Positions 1 to 11,348 are shown, counted from the stretch's first letter. The stretch is 64,000 bases of DNA from Pseudomonas benzenivorans (GCF_024397895.1 NZ_CP073346.1:1674001-1738000); one strand, 5' to 3'. The notes: generated from the sequence alone by a model not told the origin. Numbers and translations are program-made.

Positions 1-63
1 ACCAACTGGCCAGCGCCCTGACTCGGCAATCAGGCTTTATACCAGAAGCCATGCAACAGAACG

Positions 64-90
64 AAAAAACGCGGCCAAGGCCGCGTTTTT
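64..90. terminator. ilvC terminator, bidirectional hairpin
   Basis: A perfect 12-bp inverted repeat, AAAAACGCGGCC and its complement with a 2-nt AA loop, lies just after the ilvC stop. Read on the minus strand, the stem is followed by a T run, as expected for an intrinsic terminator. The A/T tracts on both sides make it symmetric, so it could also stop transcription arriving from the left. Confidence 0.85.
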
Positions 91-106
91 CTGACACCGA
101 CAGGAC

Positions 107-2135
<2,029 letters not shown>

Positions 2136-2144
2136 TCTGCGGCG

Positions 2145-2152
2145 AAAAAAAA
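2145..2152. repeat. Left target-site duplication (A8)
   Basis: Eight adenines directly outside the left inverted repeat match eight adenines directly outside the right one (3189-3196). An 8-bp duplication is typical of IS1595-family insertion. Because the sequence is a homopolymer, the exact length is slightly ambiguous. Confidence 0.8.
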
Positions 2153-2176
2153 GGCTATGTACCAACGATGTGTTGC
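2153..2176 (+). repeat. Left terminal inverted repeat of the IS
   Basis: GGCTATGTACCAA followed by CGAT and GTGTTGC. It pairs with the reverse complement of 3165-3188, with the four mismatches all in the middle. Confidence 0.9.
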
Positions 2177-2223
2177 GAGTACTAATCTAAACGGCAGAGT
2201 TCCAATCAGGAGGTCTGCCGATT

Positions 2224-3186
2224 ATGGATACTCAAGCCTTTCACCACTGGCTGGCTCAACTGAGCCAACTCAGCGCCCATCAGAAATCTACGCTTCATCA
2301 GGCACTGCGGAACCCGCCGGCGACAGAAGTGCTCGATTGCCTGCCGGCGCTGCAGCGTTGCCCGCATTGCCAGACCAATGCGAATCAGCTTGCGCCCTGG
2401 GGTTGGTCGCGCAGTCTGCGCCGCTATCGTTGCCGTAGTTGTCGACGGACTTGCACCGCGCGCTCAGCAACAGGCCTTGCCCGCCTGCACTACCCCGAAC
2501 GCTGGAAAGACTACGCCCAGGCACTGATTGACGGGCTTAGCGTGCGCAAGGCGGCCCAGGCATGCGGCATCAGCAAAAACACCGCTTTCCTCTGGAGGCA
2601 CCGCTTCCTGGCTGCAGCGGCTGAGCATCACGCCACGCATGAGGCAGGGATTGTCGAAGTGGATGAGACGTTCTTTCTGGAGTCCTTCAAGGGCCAGAGG
2701 CAGTTGCCTCGGCCGCCCCGTAAACGAGGTGGGGTGAGCGTGACCCGCGGCACGGGTAAAGACCAGATCCCGGTGATGGTGGTGCGCGACCGGGAGGGCC
2801 ACACCGCTGACTTCAAGTTGGCCAAGCTCGATGCCAATCATGTGCGAGAGGCGTTGATGCCGCTGATCGACCGGGAGGCCGTGCTCTGCAGTGACGGGGC
2901 GGCAGTCTATGCCAGCTTTGCCCGGGCACAGGGCATCACCCATCAGGTCGTGCATGCCCGCCCCGGCCAGCGAGTGCGCCAAGGCGCTTTCCATATTCAG
3001 AACGTCAACGCCTACCACAGCCGCTTGAAGAGCTGGATGACCCGCTTTCACGGCGTGGCCACCCGCTACCTCCCGAATTACCTGGGCTGGCGCCGCATGC
3101 TAGAGCGCTATCAGCGGAATATTCGGCCGGCTCACTGCATTCAGGAGGCGGTAGGCAGAACCCTGCAACACGCTATTGGTACATAG
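2224..3186 (+). CDS. IS1595-family transposase
   Basis: This 320-aa DDE transposase catalyses movement of the surrounding element. Visible parts: an N-terminal zinc ribbon (CPHCQTN near residue 42, CRSCRRTC near 71) typical of IS1595 transposases; a helix-turn-helix segment ([23 protein letters not shown], about 107-129); and the ISXO2-like catalytic core with [16 protein letters not shown] and, further on, [13 protein letters not shown]. The frame is intact from ATG to a stop two bases inside the right end. The ISXO2-like core points to the IS1595 family; the subgroup was not determined. Confidence 0.93.
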   Translation: MDTQAFHHWLAQLSQLSAHQKSTLHQALRNPPATEVLDCLPALQRCPHCQTNANQLAPWGWSRSLRRYRCRSCRRTCTARSATGLARLHYPERWKDYAQALIDGLSVRKAAQACGISKNTAFLWRHRFLAAAAEHHATHEAGIVEVDETFFLESFKGQRQLPRPPRKRGGVSVTRGTGKDQIPVMVVRDREGHTADFKLAKLDANHVREALMPLIDREAVLCSDGAAVYASFARAQGITHQVVHARPGQRVRQGAFHIQNVNAYHSRLKSWMTRFHGVATRYLPNYLGWRRMLERYQRNIRPAHCIQEAVGRTLQHAIGT

Positions 3187-3188
3187 CC
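3165..3188 (-). repeat. Right terminal inverted repeat of the IS
   Basis: Reverse complement reads GGCTATGTACCAA TAGC GTGTTGC, matching the left end except for the four central bases. It overlaps the last codons of the transposase gene. Confidence 0.9.
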
Positions 3189-3214
3189 AAAAAAAACCCC
3201 GCACTGGGCGGGGC
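3189..3214 (-). terminator. ilvH terminator carrying the right TSD
   Basis: Hairpin CCCCGC-ACTGG-GCGGGG (3197-3213). On the minus strand it is followed by eight T residues, which are the complement of the target-site duplication A8 at 3189-3196. The terminator of ilvIH is therefore still complete after the IS insertion, while the copy of the A tract on the ilvY side lost its hairpin. Confidence 0.8.
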
Positions 3215-3231
3215 TTTCTTCAGCATGGCTG

Positions 3232-3723
3232 TCAGATACTCAGCACCTTGTCGCCCCGGGCGATGCCGGTGACGCCGCTGCGTACGGTTTCCAGGATCGA
3301 CGCGGTGCCGACGGCCTGAATGAAGCTGTCCAGCTTGTCGCTCGTGCCGGCCAGTTGAATGGTGTAGACGCTGGTGTTCACGTCGACGATCTGCCCACGG
3401 AAGATGTCGGTGGTGCGCTTGACCTCGGCGCGCTGGGCGCCGGTAGCCTTGACCTTGACCAGCATCAGTTCGCGCTCGATATGGGCGCTTTCCGACAGAT
3501 CCACCAGCTTAACCACCTCGATCAGCTTGTTGAGGTTCTTGGTGATCTGCTCGATTACTTCATCGTGACCAACTGTGGTGAGCGTCAACCGCGACAGAGT
3601 CGGGTCTTCGGTTGGCGCCACGGTCAGACTTTCGATGTTGTAGTTGCGTTGCGAGAACAGGCCCACCACGCGGGACAATGCGCCGGGCTCGTTTTCCAGC
3701 AGCAGGGAAATGATGTGTCGCAT
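3232..3723 (-). CDS. ilvH: Acetolactate synthase, small regulatory subunit
   Basis: IlvH is the ACT-domain regulatory subunit that gives acetohydroxyacid synthase activity and valine feedback inhibition. The 163-aa protein starts MRHIISLLLENEPGALSRVVGLF, a typical ACT domain (about 1-75), followed by the C-terminal ALS_ss_C domain (ending TGIARGDKVLSI). An in-frame ATG 30 bp upstream would overlap ilvI; the 3723 start is two bases after the ilvI stop and matches family length. It is co-transcribed with ilvI. Confidence 0.96.
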   Translation of the reverse strand: MRHIISLLLENEPGALSRVVGLFSQRNYNIESLTVAPTEDPTLSRLTLTTVGHDEVIEQITKNLNKLIEVVKLVDLSESAHIERELMLVKVKATGAQRAEVKRTTDIFRGQIVDVNTSVYTIQLAGTSDKLDSFIQAVGTASILETVRSGVTGIARGDKVLSI

Positions 3724-3725
3724 GG

Positions 3726-5450
3726 TTAGGTCCGCTCCGTCTTGCTCAGCCACATATCGCGCATCGCCCCGTCTTTGATCTGCATCGGATAGACGTGCTC
3801 ACTGGTGTCGACCTGGATATCGAGGAACACCAGGCGATCCTTCATCGCGAAGGCCTGCTCCATCATCGGCTTCAGGTCTTTCAGCTCGGTAATGCGCATG
3901 CCGACATGACCATAGGCCTCGGCCAGCTTGACGAAGTCCGGCAACGACTCCATGTAGGAATGCGAGTGACGGCTGCTGTACATCATGTCCTGCCATTGGC
4001 GCACCATGCCGAGGGCGCCGTTGTTCAGGTTGACGATCTTCACCGGCAGGCCGTACTGCAGGCAGGTCGACAGCTCCTGGATGTTCATCTGGATACTGCC
4101 TTCACCGGTCACACAGGCCACATGGTCATCCGGGAAGCTCAGCTTGACACCCATCGCCGCCGGCAAGCCGAAGCCCATGGTGCCGAGGCCACCGGAGTTG
4201 ATCCAGCGATTGGGCTTGTTGAAGCGGTAGTACTGCGCGGCAAACATCTGGTGCTGACCGACGTCAGAGGTGACGAAGGCGTCGCCCTGGGTCACTTCGC
4301 TCAGGGTCTCGATCACGGTTTGCGGCTTGATGATGCTGCCGTCGCCCTTGTCGTAAGGGAACATGCCGCGGCTGCCACGCCACTCCTCGATCTGCTTCCA
4401 CCAGCTGGACAGCGCCTCTTTGCTCGGGCTCTCGCCGATTTCCTTGAGGATCGCGACCATCTCGGTCAGTACGCTTTCGACCGGCCCGACGATCGGGATG
4501 TCGGCCTTGATGGTCTTGGAGATCGAAGCCGGGTCGATGTCGATGTGGATGATCTTGGCATTCGGGCAGAACTTGCCGGCGCCATTGATCACCCGGTCGT
4601 CGAAACGCGCGCCGACGGCCAGGATCACGTCGGCATGGTGCATCGCCAGGTTGGCGGTGTAGCTGCCGTGCATGCCGAGCATACCGAGGAACTGGCGGTC
4701 GCCGCCGGGGTAGCCGCCCAGGCCCATCAGGGTGTTGGTCACCGGCAGATTGAGCATCTGCGCCAGCTCGGTCAACGGTGCCGCAGCTCCACCCATGATC
4801 ACGCCACCACCGGAGTAGATCACCGGGCGCTTGGCGCTCAGGAGCATTTCGGCTGCCTTGCGAATCTGGCCCGAATGCCCGCGCATGGCCGGGGTGTAGG
4901 AGCGCAGCTTGGCCTTCTTCGGGTACACGTACTCGAATTTTTCCGCCGGGTTGGTCATGTCCTTCGGGATATCCACGACCACCGGGCCGGGACGGCCGGA
5001 CTGGGCGAGATAGAAGGCCTTCTTCATCACCTCGGGAATCTCGGAGGCGTGCTTGATCATGAAGCTGTGCTTCACGATCGGCCGGGAGATACCGATCATG
5101 TCGGTTTCCTGGAAGGCATCGGTACCGACCATGTTGCTCGGCACCTGGCCGGACAGCACCACCATCGGAATGGAATCCATGTAGGCCGTGGCGATACCGG
5201 TGATGGCGTTGGTCGCGCCTGGCCCGGAGGTCACCAGCACTACACCGGCCTTGCCGGTGGCGCGGGCGTAACCGTCAGCCATATGAGTTGCCGCTTGTTC
5301 GTGGCGAACCAGGATGTGATTGACCTCCGGTTCCTTGAACAGGGCATCGTAGATATGCAGCAGAGCACCGCCCGGGTACCCATAGATGTTCTTTACGCCT
5401 TCGTCACGCAAAAAGCGGACGACCATTTCAGCGCCGGATAAAAGCTCCAC
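3726..5450 (-). CDS. ilvI: Acetolactate synthase, large catalytic subunit
   Basis: This is the ThDP-dependent enzyme that condenses pyruvate with pyruvate or 2-oxobutyrate, the first common step of branched-chain amino-acid synthesis. The protein is 574 aa with the N-terminal ThDP-binding PYR domain ([14 protein letters not shown], catalytic Glu in [16 protein letters not shown]), a central FAD/DHAP-like domain, and the C-terminal PP domain ([19 protein letters not shown]). Start choice: the outermost GTG at 5459 lies inside the Shine-Dalgarno AGAGG, while the GTG at 5450 ([12 protein letters not shown]) has that AGAGG 8 nt upstream. It forms an operon with ilvH; ilvC, which follows ilvH in P. 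aeruginosa, is not contiguous here. Confidence 0.95.
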   Translation of the reverse strand: MELLSGAEMVVRFLRDEGVKNIYGYPGGALLHIYDALFKEPEVNHILVRHEQAATHMADGYARATGKAGVVLVTSGPGATNAITGIATAYMDSIPMVVLSGQVPSNMVGTDAFQETDMIGISRPIVKHSFMIKHASEIPEVMKKAFYLAQSGRPGPVVVDIPKDMTNPAEKFEYVYPKKAKLRSYTPAMRGHSGQIRKAAEMLLSAKRPVIYSGGGVIMGGAAAPLTELAQMLNLPVTNTLMGLGGYPGGDRQFLGMLGMHGSYTANLAMHHADVILAVGARFDDRVINGAGKFCPNAKIIHIDIDPASISKTIKADIPIVGPVESVLTEMVAILKEIGESPSKEALSSWWKQIEEWRGSRGMFPYDKGDGSIIKPQTVIETLSEVTQGDAFVTSDVGQHQMFAAQYYRFNKPNRWINSGGLGTMGFGLPAAMGVKLSFPDDHVACVTGEGSIQMNIQELSTCLQYGLPVKIVNLNNGALGMVRQWQDMMYSSRHSHSYMESLPDFVKLAEAYGHVGMRITELKDLKPMMEQAFAMKDRLVFLDIQVDTSEHVYPMQIKDGAMRDMWLSKTERT

Positions 5451-5851
5451 GTTGTTCACCTCTTGAACGCCAGAATGCCACCCGACAACGAGTGACTCTT
5501 AGTAGGTCTTACTGGTCAGCGGACTTGCACGACTGTGATCGTGAACTCTGAACGTCGGCATGACGAGTAACGGAACAGCCCATGGTCTTGGGGGACTGGC
5601 CCTCCCAGCGCGAGGTAACGCGTTGCGGGTAACACGGATCGGCACGGGTAGCGCCTCTTGTTGCTGAGCTGGAGGACACTTGCGGCGGACTCCACTACAG
5701 CGAACGTGGGATTGTTCGGATTCGGCGAGGGCAAGTCAAGTGATCCGTAACGGATTCGGCAATCTTCTGCTGTGACGTGGCGCAGGATGAAGATTCGGCC
5801 GATTTGGTTATAGTAACCCCCAGCCTTCGCAGCACATCAAAAGGAAACAGC
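5451..5851. promoter_or_regulatory. Divergent intergenic region and probable long ilvIH leader
   Basis: About 400 bp separate ilvI from the divergent DUF4124 gene. The minus-strand side nearest ilvI is GC-rich and can form weak hairpins (for example around 5588-5608). It has one open 72-codon frame (5516-5734) whose end encodes TITVVQVR, i.e. a few branched-chain codons. There is no clear terminator/antiterminator pair. A leader or attenuation role is possible but unproven. Confidence 0.35.
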
Positions 5852-6286
5852 ATGCGCCGCACAATCCTCATCAGCAGCTTGCTGCTCGCCCTGAGCGCAA
5901 CCGCCACGGCCAGCCAGGTGTACAAGTGGGTCGACGCCCAGGGTGTCACCCACTTCAGCGCGCAACCGCCACAAGGCGAGCAGGCCACCACCATCAATAC
6001 CGCTGCGCCGCCGCCCAAGCCGGCCGAAGCCAAGGCTGCACCCACCTTCCAGAGCATTGCCGACCCCGAGCAGGCCGCGATCGATGAGAAAGTGAAGCAG
6101 CAGGTCGCCGCCAAGGAAGCTGAGCGCAAGAAATACTGCGAAAGCGTGCGCACCAACCTGGCGCAACTGCAGAACAACCCGCGCGTGCGCGAAGAGGTTG
6201 ACGGCGAGGTGCGCCGCCTGAGCGAAGAAGAGCGTCAGCAGCGCATCAGCGCGGCGCAGAAGTCGATTGCCGAGAACTGCAAATAG
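5852..6286 (+). CDS. DUF4124 periplasmic protein
   Basis: A 144-aa exported protein of unknown role. It starts MRRTILISSLLLALSATATA, a signal peptide with a likely cut after ATA. The mature N-terminus SQVYKWVDAQGVTHFSAQPP is the DUF4124 signature, followed by a proline/alanine-rich linker and a charged helical tail (residues about 75-144) that probably forms a coiled coil. The ATG at 5852 follows an AAGGAAAC ribosome site. As I recall, the same gene is divergent from ilvI in P. aeruginosa (PA4697 region). Confidence 0.85.
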   Translation: MRRTILISSLLLALSATATASQVYKWVDAQGVTHFSAQPPQGEQATTINTAAPPPKPAEAKAAPTFQSIADPEQAAIDEKVKQQVAAKEAERKKYCESVRTNLAQLQNNPRVREEVDGEVRRLSEEERQQRISAAQKSIAENCK

Positions 6287-6302
6287 CGCCCTCGACGCGG
6301 CC

Positions 6303-6632
6303 TCAGGCCGCGCCGCCGATCAGCCGATCAAACTCGCCCAACGCCCGAATCAGCTCCGCGGCCTGCTCAGCACGGGCACTGTAGACCTGCTCGGCCATAG
6401 GCCGGATTCCCGAGACGCTAGGCAGCTGCGCCTCGGTCTCGAGCATCTGCTTCATGCGCGGTAGGAATACCCATTGCAGCCACTGTTCGAAGGCCATGCT
6501 GTCGACACAGAAGGGCTGCTGACTGGCCAGCGCCTGCTCGCTGGGAGGGGTCTCGGACCACCAGCCCTGCAAACGCAATTCACGTTCGATCAGCAGAAGC
6601 TGCTCTGCGATAGCAGGTACGCGCGCATCCAT
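6303..6632 (-). CDS. YqcC family protein (DUF446)
   Basis: A 109-aa cytoplasmic helical protein resembling E. coli YqcC, whose function is not settled. Visible features: IERELRLQGWW near the N-terminus, FCVDSMAFEQWLQWVFLPRMKQML in the middle, which is the family core. Its ATG overlaps the stop of the upstream lipoprotein gene (TGATG), so translation is probably coupled. It ends at a 7-bp GC-rich hairpin (6296-6312) that lacks a T tract. Confidence 0.85.
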   Translation of the reverse strand: MDARVPAIAEQLLLIERELRLQGWWSETPPSEQALASQQPFCVDSMAFEQWLQWVFLPRMKQMLETEAQLPSVSGIRPMAEQVYSARAEQAAELIRALGEFDRLIGGAA

Positions 6633-7333
6633 CAGAGACTGACCCGCGCGCGCTCACGCGCCTGCGCGGCGCCGGCCGGATCGCCCTGACGCTCCCGCGC
6701 CTGGGCGATCAGGTTCCACAGACTGGCCTGCAAGGCCGGGCGACCACTGGCGTAGCTCAGGCCGCGACGGGCGAATTGCTCGGCCTGCGCCGCATCGCCC
6801 TGGGCCAGACGCACCTCGGCCAGCCGATAGAGCACCTGCGGCTCGCGCGGGGCGATTCGCTGTGCGCGCTCCAGGCTGGAAGCCGCACCATTCAGGTCAC
6901 CACTGCTCTGCTGCTGCTGGGCCGTGGTCAGCAACGCCAGCACCGGGCCATCGAGTTGCTCGTCGGCGGCCAGGCCACCGTTACTAGGAATACCGCTGGG
7001 CATCGAAGGGGCCGGCGCGCTGTAACCACCCAACGGTTCGCCGGTATCCAGCGGCGGGCTCTCGATGACGCCACCGATCGGCGCACTGGGCGCCGGAAAG
7101 GTCTGAATAGGTGCAGCGCTGCCGGCACCCTGGGGCACCATCACCACCACCCCCGAATCCTGCGGGAGGGTTTGCGGCTGGGCGGCCGGCTGGCCATAAC
7201 TGCCACCACTGCCCTCTTGCTGCTCGTAGACCGATCCGCTGGAGTCGACCACCGGGATCGAACCACGCGGCACACTGGCGCAACCACCCAGCACCACCGA
7301 GGCTGTTACAGCTGGAATCCACCACTTGCTCAC
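6632..7333 (-). CDS. TPR-containing lipoprotein
   Basis: The 233-aa product has a lipoprotein signal (ASVVLGGCAS, lipidated Cys about residue 17), a low-complexity Ser/Gly/Pro/Gln-rich stretch (about 35-110), and two or three tetratricopeptide repeats at the C-terminus (ALLTTAQQQQSSGDLNGAA..., PQVLYRLAEVRLAQGDA...). It is probably an outer-membrane-anchored periplasmic scaffold. The GTG at 7333 is preferred because AGAGGA lies 6 nt upstream; the GTG at 7348 lies before that ribosome site. It is downstream of mrcB on the same strand, a conserved pairing in pseudomonads, so a role in peptidoglycan synthesis is an inference only. Confidence 0.88.
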   Translation of the reverse strand: MSKWWIPAVTASVVLGGCASVPRGSIPVVDSSGSVYEQQEGSGGSYGQPAAQPQTLPQDSGVVVMVPQGAGSAAPIQTFPAPSAPIGGVIESPPLDTGEPLGGYSAPAPSMPSGIPSNGGLAADEQLDGPVLALLTTAQQQQSSGDLNGAASSLERAQRIAPREPQVLYRLAEVRLAQGDAAQAEQFARRGLSYASGRPALQASLWNLIAQARERQGDPAGAAQARERARVSL

Positions 7334-7348
7334 TTTGCTTCCTCTCAC

Positions 7349-9667
7349 TTAATCCAACCAGCCCCGAACCCAGTCCATCACCGAATCAACCGGCGCCTGT
7401 ATTCCACAGCCCGGCCCCGGCACCGGCTCACTCCCTCGAATATACGGCATCTGCACGGCATTCGGGCAGCTGGGATCGGAGCCCTGGCCGCTGTGGGCGT
7501 CGACCCAGGCCTGCACCACGTTGTCCGGCAGCGGCATGTCCAGTGGCAGTGGATCGGCCTTGCCCATAAAGTTGGTCCAGACCTGCAGGGCTCCGGTGGC
7601 GCCGGTCAATGGCGTCGGCCCGTTGTCATCCCGACCGAGCCACACCACGGCGAGCAGATCCTGGCTGAACCCGGCGAACCAGCTGTCGCGCGAGTCGTTG
7701 CTGGTCCCGGTCTTGCCGGCCAGGTTCAGGGAACTGGACAACTGGCTGTACACCGAGCGGCCAGTACCTTCGCGCATGGTGCGCTGCATGGCGTTCTGCA
7801 GCAGGTAGATCGCCCCCGCATCAAAGCGCTGCTGAATCTGGTAGGGATAGCGTTTGAGCGGTTCGCCCTCGGCGGTCAGCACGCTGCGAATGCCGCGCAA
7901 TGGCGTATTGAAGCCACCGTTGGCCAAGGTCTGGTACATGTCCGCTACCTCCATCGGCGTCAAGGCACCGGCCCCCAGCAGCATCGAGGGGTAGGCCGGC
8001 CACTTGCGCTCGACACCGAGACGCTCAAGGGTTTTGAGCACGTTCGGCACGCCCAGTTCCAGGCCGAGCTTGGCGGTGGACAGGTTGTAGGAGTTGGCCA
8101 GGCCCTGATACAGGTAAATGGTACCGTGGGCCTTGCGGTCATAGTTCTGCGGGCGCCAGACCTGACCGTCCTGGCCCTTGATGGAGAAGGGTTGATCCTC
8201 CAGCAGGCTGGTCAGGGTGAACTGGCTGGGGCGCTCCAGAGCGGTCAGGTAGATCGCCGGCTTGATCAGCGAGCCGATCGGCCGCAGCGCATCCAGCGCC
8301 CGGTTGAAGCCAGCGAAGCGCGGCTGCCGGCTGCCGATCAGGGCCTGCACCTCGCCGGTTTCCGGGTTGGTGACCACCATGCCGGCCTCCACCTGGTCCA
8401 CACCCTTGCGACCGGACAGGCGCTTCAAGGACTCGGCCAGGGCATTCTCGGCCTTGAGCTGAAGAATCGGGTCGAAGCTGGTGAAGATGCGCAGGCCCTC
8501 TTCGGTCAGGTCGGCCTCCCGGTAGTCCTCGCGCAGCTGGCGCTTGACCAGATCGAGGAACGCCGGGAAGGAGCTGTCCGCCAGACTGCCGCGCTGGGTG
8601 ACACCGAGCGGCTTGGCCTTGGCCGCAGCCGCTTCCTCGGCGCTCACCACACCCTGCTCGACCAGCACATCGAGGACCAGATTGCGCCGTTCCAGGGCGC
8701 GCTCGGGATTGCGCCGCGGGTTGTAGTAGGTCGGGCCCTTGACCATGCCCACCAGCAACGCGACCTGGTCGAGCTTCAGTTCGTTCAGCGGCTGGCTGAA
8801 GAAGTACTGGCTGGCCAGGCCGAAGCCGTGCACCGCGCGCTGACCATCCTGGCCGAGGAAGACCTCGTTGAGGTAGGCCTCGAGGATGTCCTCTTTGTCG
8901 TAATGCAACTCCAGCAGCACCGCCATCATGGCTTCGGTGGCCTTGCGGGTCAGGCTGCGCTCGTTGGTCAGGTAGAAGTTCTTCACCAGCTGCTGGGTCA
9001 GGGTACTGCCGCCCTGGCGCAATTGCCCCGCCGTGGCGTTGATCCAGACCGCACGGGCGATGCCCTTGGGCGAGACGCCGAAGTGGTTGAAGAACTCGCG
9101 ATCCTCTACCGCCACCAGGGTTTCCACCAGGTAGGGCGGCACCTGCTCGAGCTTGATCAGCACGCGGTCTTCCTGATGCGCCGGGTAGAGGCCACCGATC
9201 AGCATCGGCTCCAGCCGCGCCACCGCCAGGTTGGCGCCGTTGGCCTGGGTCAGGCCGGCGACGTAGTCGCCGGAAAAACGCACCCGCACGCGCTGGGACG
9301 GTTCTGCGCTCTCGTAGAACTGGAAGCCGCGGCTGTGCAACTCGATGCTGTTGCCGGCCACCGACACGGCGCCCGGACCGCTGACCGCGCCCTCAAGGCG
9401 ATAGCCGAGGGCATCCAGCTCCTTGAGAAAGTCATCCTTGGTCAGTTTCTGCCCGACGAACAGCTCGAGCGGCCTGGCGTAGACCTTGGCGGGCACGGTC
9501 CAGCGCTTGCCGGAGAACTTCTCCTGCACCACGGCGTCGAGGTAGACGGCGAAGCCGGCCACAATGACCAAGCCAACCAAGCCAAGCTTGAAAATCCAGC
9601 CAAGCCAGGGGCGCGGGCCGCGCGAGCGGCGTTTGGAACGGGGACGGGGGGATCGGGTACGAGTCAT
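7349..9667 (-). CDS. mrcB: Penicillin-binding protein 1B
   Basis: A bifunctional inner-membrane peptidoglycan glycosyltransferase/transpeptidase, 772 aa. Order of parts: basic cytoplasmic tail, one transmembrane helix (about 28-45), UB2H domain (about 60-145; the domain that binds the LpoB activator in E. coli), GT51 domain with the catalytic Glu188 in VAVEDREFF and the motif GGSTLTQQLVKN, then the transpeptidase domain with nucleophile Ser near 466 in GSLIK, SYN in NSYNLS, and KTGTS. All catalytic motifs are present and length is normal. It is followed 15 bp later by the TPR lipoprotein gene. Confidence 0.97.
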   Translation of the reverse strand: MTRTRSPRPRSKRRSRGPRPWLGWIFKLGLVGLVIVAGFAVYLDAVVQEKFSGKRWTVPAKVYARPLELFVGQKLTKDDFLKELDALGYRLEGAVSGPGAVSVAGNSIELHSRGFQFYESAEPSQRVRVRFSGDYVAGLTQANGANLAVARLEPMLIGGLYPAHQEDRVLIKLEQVPPYLVETLVAVEDREFFNHFGVSPKGIARAVWINATAGQLRQGGSTLTQQLVKNFYLTNERSLTRKATEAMMAVLLELHYDKEDILEAYLNEVFLGQDGQRAVHGFGLASQYFFSQPLNELKLDQVALLVGMVKGPTYYNPRRNPERALERRNLVLDVLVEQGVVSAEEAAAAKAKPLGVTQRGSLADSSFPAFLDLVKRQLREDYREADLTEEGLRIFTSFDPILQLKAENALAESLKRLSGRKGVDQVEAGMVVTNPETGEVQALIGSRQPRFAGFNRALDALRPIGSLIKPAIYLTALERPSQFTLTSLLEDQPFSIKGQDGQVWRPQNYDRKAHGTIYLYQGLANSYNLSTAKLGLELGVPNVLKTLERLGVERKWPAYPSMLLGAGALTPMEVADMYQTLANGGFNTPLRGIRSVLTAEGEPLKRYPYQIQQRFDAGAIYLLQNAMQRTMREGTGRSVYSQLSSSLNLAGKTGTSNDSRDSWFAGFSQDLLAVVWLGRDDNGPTPLTGATGALQVWTNFMGKADPLPLDMPLPDNVVQAWVDAHSGQGSDPSCPNAVQMPYIRGSEPVPGPGCGIQAPVDSVMDWVRGWLD

Positions 9668-9785
9668 GGCGCGGCATTATACGCACTTTGCCGGGCCCGA
9701 GCAGGCGCTGCCCGGCGGTTTGCAGAGCGGCTCACAGCGGCCATAATGCCCTCCTCTCAATTAGACCGAACGCCAAGGATCGCCC

Positions 9786-11348
9786 GTGAGCCAAGCCCTG
9801 ATCGCCGCCCTGCAGAACCCGGCCCTCTACCCGCACCCGGTAGACGGGTTCCAGGTCATCGAGACGCATATCTCCTGGGTCCTGCTGACCGGCCCCTACG
9901 CCTACAAGGTCAAGAAGCCGGTGAATTTCGGCTTCCTCGACTTCACCGAACTGGCGGCGCGCGAGCACTTCTGCAACGAAGAACTGCGCCTCAACCAGCG
10001 CCTGACCCAGGGCCTGTACCTGGAAGTCTTGCCGATCAGCGGCAGCGAAGAGGCCCCGCAGCTGTCCGGCGAGGGCCCGGTCATCGAATACGCGCTGAAG
10101 ATGCGCCAGTTCCCCCAGGACCAGCTGCTCGGCGAGGTGCAGGGCCGCGGCGAACTGAGCGAGAGCCATATCGAGGCACTGGCCCGGCAGATCGCCGAGT
10201 TCCACCTCAAGGCCCCGCAGGTGCCTCAGGCGCATGAGCTCGGCAGCGCGCAGGCGGTCATGGCGCCGGTGCTGCAGAACTTCGAGCAGATCCGCCCGCT
10301 GCTCTCCGACCCGACCGACCTGCAGCAGCTCGACGCCCTTCAGGCCTGGGCCGAGAGCAGCTACGCGCGCCTGATGCCGCTGCTCGACCAGCGCAAGGCC
10401 GAGGGCTTCATTCGCGAATGCCACGGCGATATCCACCTGGGCAACGTGACCCTGCTCGATGGCCAGGTGGTGCTGTTCGACTGCATCGAGTTCAACGAAC
10501 CCTTCCGCCTGATCGACATCATCTCCGACGCCGCCTTCCTCGCCATGGATCTGGAGGACCGCGGTCTGAAGTGCTTGTCACGGCGCTTCGTCAGCACCTG
10601 GCTGGAGTACACCGGCGACTATGCCGCGCTGGAACTGCTGAACTTCTACAAGGCCTATCGCGCCATGGTCCGCGGCAAGGTCGCGCTGTTCCGCCTAGGT
10701 CAGGAGCAGGATGCCGTGCAGCGTGCAGTGATCCTGCGCCAGTACCGGCGCTACGCCACCCTGGCGGAAAGCTACAGCGCCATCCCCACCCCTTTCCTGG
10801 CAATCACCCATGGGGTGTCCGCGGTCGGCAAGAGCTCCGTGGCCATGCGCCTGGTCGAGGCCCTGGGTGCCGTGCGCCTGCGCTCGGATGTGGAACGCAA
10901 GCGTCTGTTCGGCGAGCAGCCGAGCGGCGACCAGGGGCAACTGAGCGCCGGCATCTACAGTCAGGACGCCAGCACCGCCACCTACCAGCGCCTGCACCAG
11001 CTGGCCGAAATCGGCCTGCATGCCGGCTTCCCGGTGGTGATCGACGCCACCTACCTCAAGCAGGCGCAGCGCAAGGCCGCCTGGCAGATCGCCGAGGCCA
11101 ACGCCGTGCCCTTCCTGATCCTCGACTGCCACGCGCCGCAGGACGTGATCGCCAGCTGGCTGAGCCAGCGCCAGGCCGCCGGCATCGACCCCTCCGACGC
11201 CACCCTGGAGGTGATTCAGGCCCAGCAGGCCAGCCGCGAGCCGCTAAGCGAGGATGAACAGGCCAACAGCAAGCGCGTCGACACCCACGAAGGCGCCAGC
11301 CTGGACAGCCTGGTGAAGCAGATTCGTCAGCGCCTGCCGGGGCTCTAA
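9786..11348 (+). CDS. Fused aminoglycoside-phosphotransferase-like kinase and P-loop ATPase
   Basis: A 520-aa two-domain protein. Residues about 1-330 form an APH-like kinase domain with the catalytic loop HGDIHLGNVTLL and metal-binding Asp in VLFDCIEF. Residues about 340-510 form an AAA_33-type kinase domain with Walker A GVSAVGKSS. The physiological substrate is unknown. It starts with GTG preceded by AAGGA at 6 nt. It is divergent from mrcB, as in P. aeruginosa (PA4701 by memory). Despite the annotation commonly given, there is no evidence it inactivates aminoglycosides. Confidence 0.88.
   Translation: MSQALIAALQNPALYPHPVDGFQVIETHISWVLLTGPYAYKVKKPVNFGFLDFTELAAREHFCNEELRLNQRLTQGLYLEVLPISGSEEAPQLSGEGPVIEYALKMRQFPQDQLLGEVQGRGELSESHIEALARQIAEFHLKAPQVPQAHELGSAQAVMAPVLQNFEQIRPLLSDPTDLQQLDALQAWAESSYARLMPLLDQRKAEGFIRECHGDIHLGNVTLLDGQVVLFDCIEFNEPFRLIDIISDAAFLAMDLEDRGLKCLSRRFVSTWLEYTGDYAALELLNFYKAYRAMVRGKVALFRLGQEQDAVQRAVILRQYRRYATLAESYSAIPTPFLAITHGVSAVGKSSVAMRLVEALGAVRLRSDVERKRLFGEQPSGDQGQLSAGIYSQDASTATYQRLHQLAEIGLHAGFPVVIDATYLKQAQRKAAWQIAEANAVPFLILDCHAPQDVIASWLSQRQAAGIDPSDATLEVIQAQQASREPLSEDEQANSKRVDTHEGASLDSLVKQIRQRLPGL

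Larger units (their letters stand above)
2153..3188 (+). mobile_element. Complete IS1595-family insertion sequence, 1,036 bp
   Basis: The element is bounded by 24-bp terminal inverted repeats (2153-2176 and 3165-3188) that match at 20 of 24 positions, including a perfect outer 13 bp, GGCTATGTACCAA. It is flanked by an 8-bp duplication of A residues and carries one intact transposase gene. Both ends and the gene are intact, so it could be recent and active. It sits in the A tract of the terminator hairpin between ilvY and ilvH and so breaks no coding sequence. Confidence 0.93.

Noticed and set aside
6776..10237. Very long open frame (over 1,100 codons) on the plus strand across the TPR lipoprotein and mrcB
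   Set aside because: It is antisense to mrcB and the TPR gene, rich in His, Arg and Gln as expected from the complement of GC-rich coding DNA, and has no recognisable domain. mrcB carries all catalytic motifs.
9786..11348. Aminoglycoside resistance gene
   Set aside because: The kinase domain is only APH-like, is fused to a P-loop kinase, and is a conserved chromosomal gene beside mrcB. Nothing points to drug modification.
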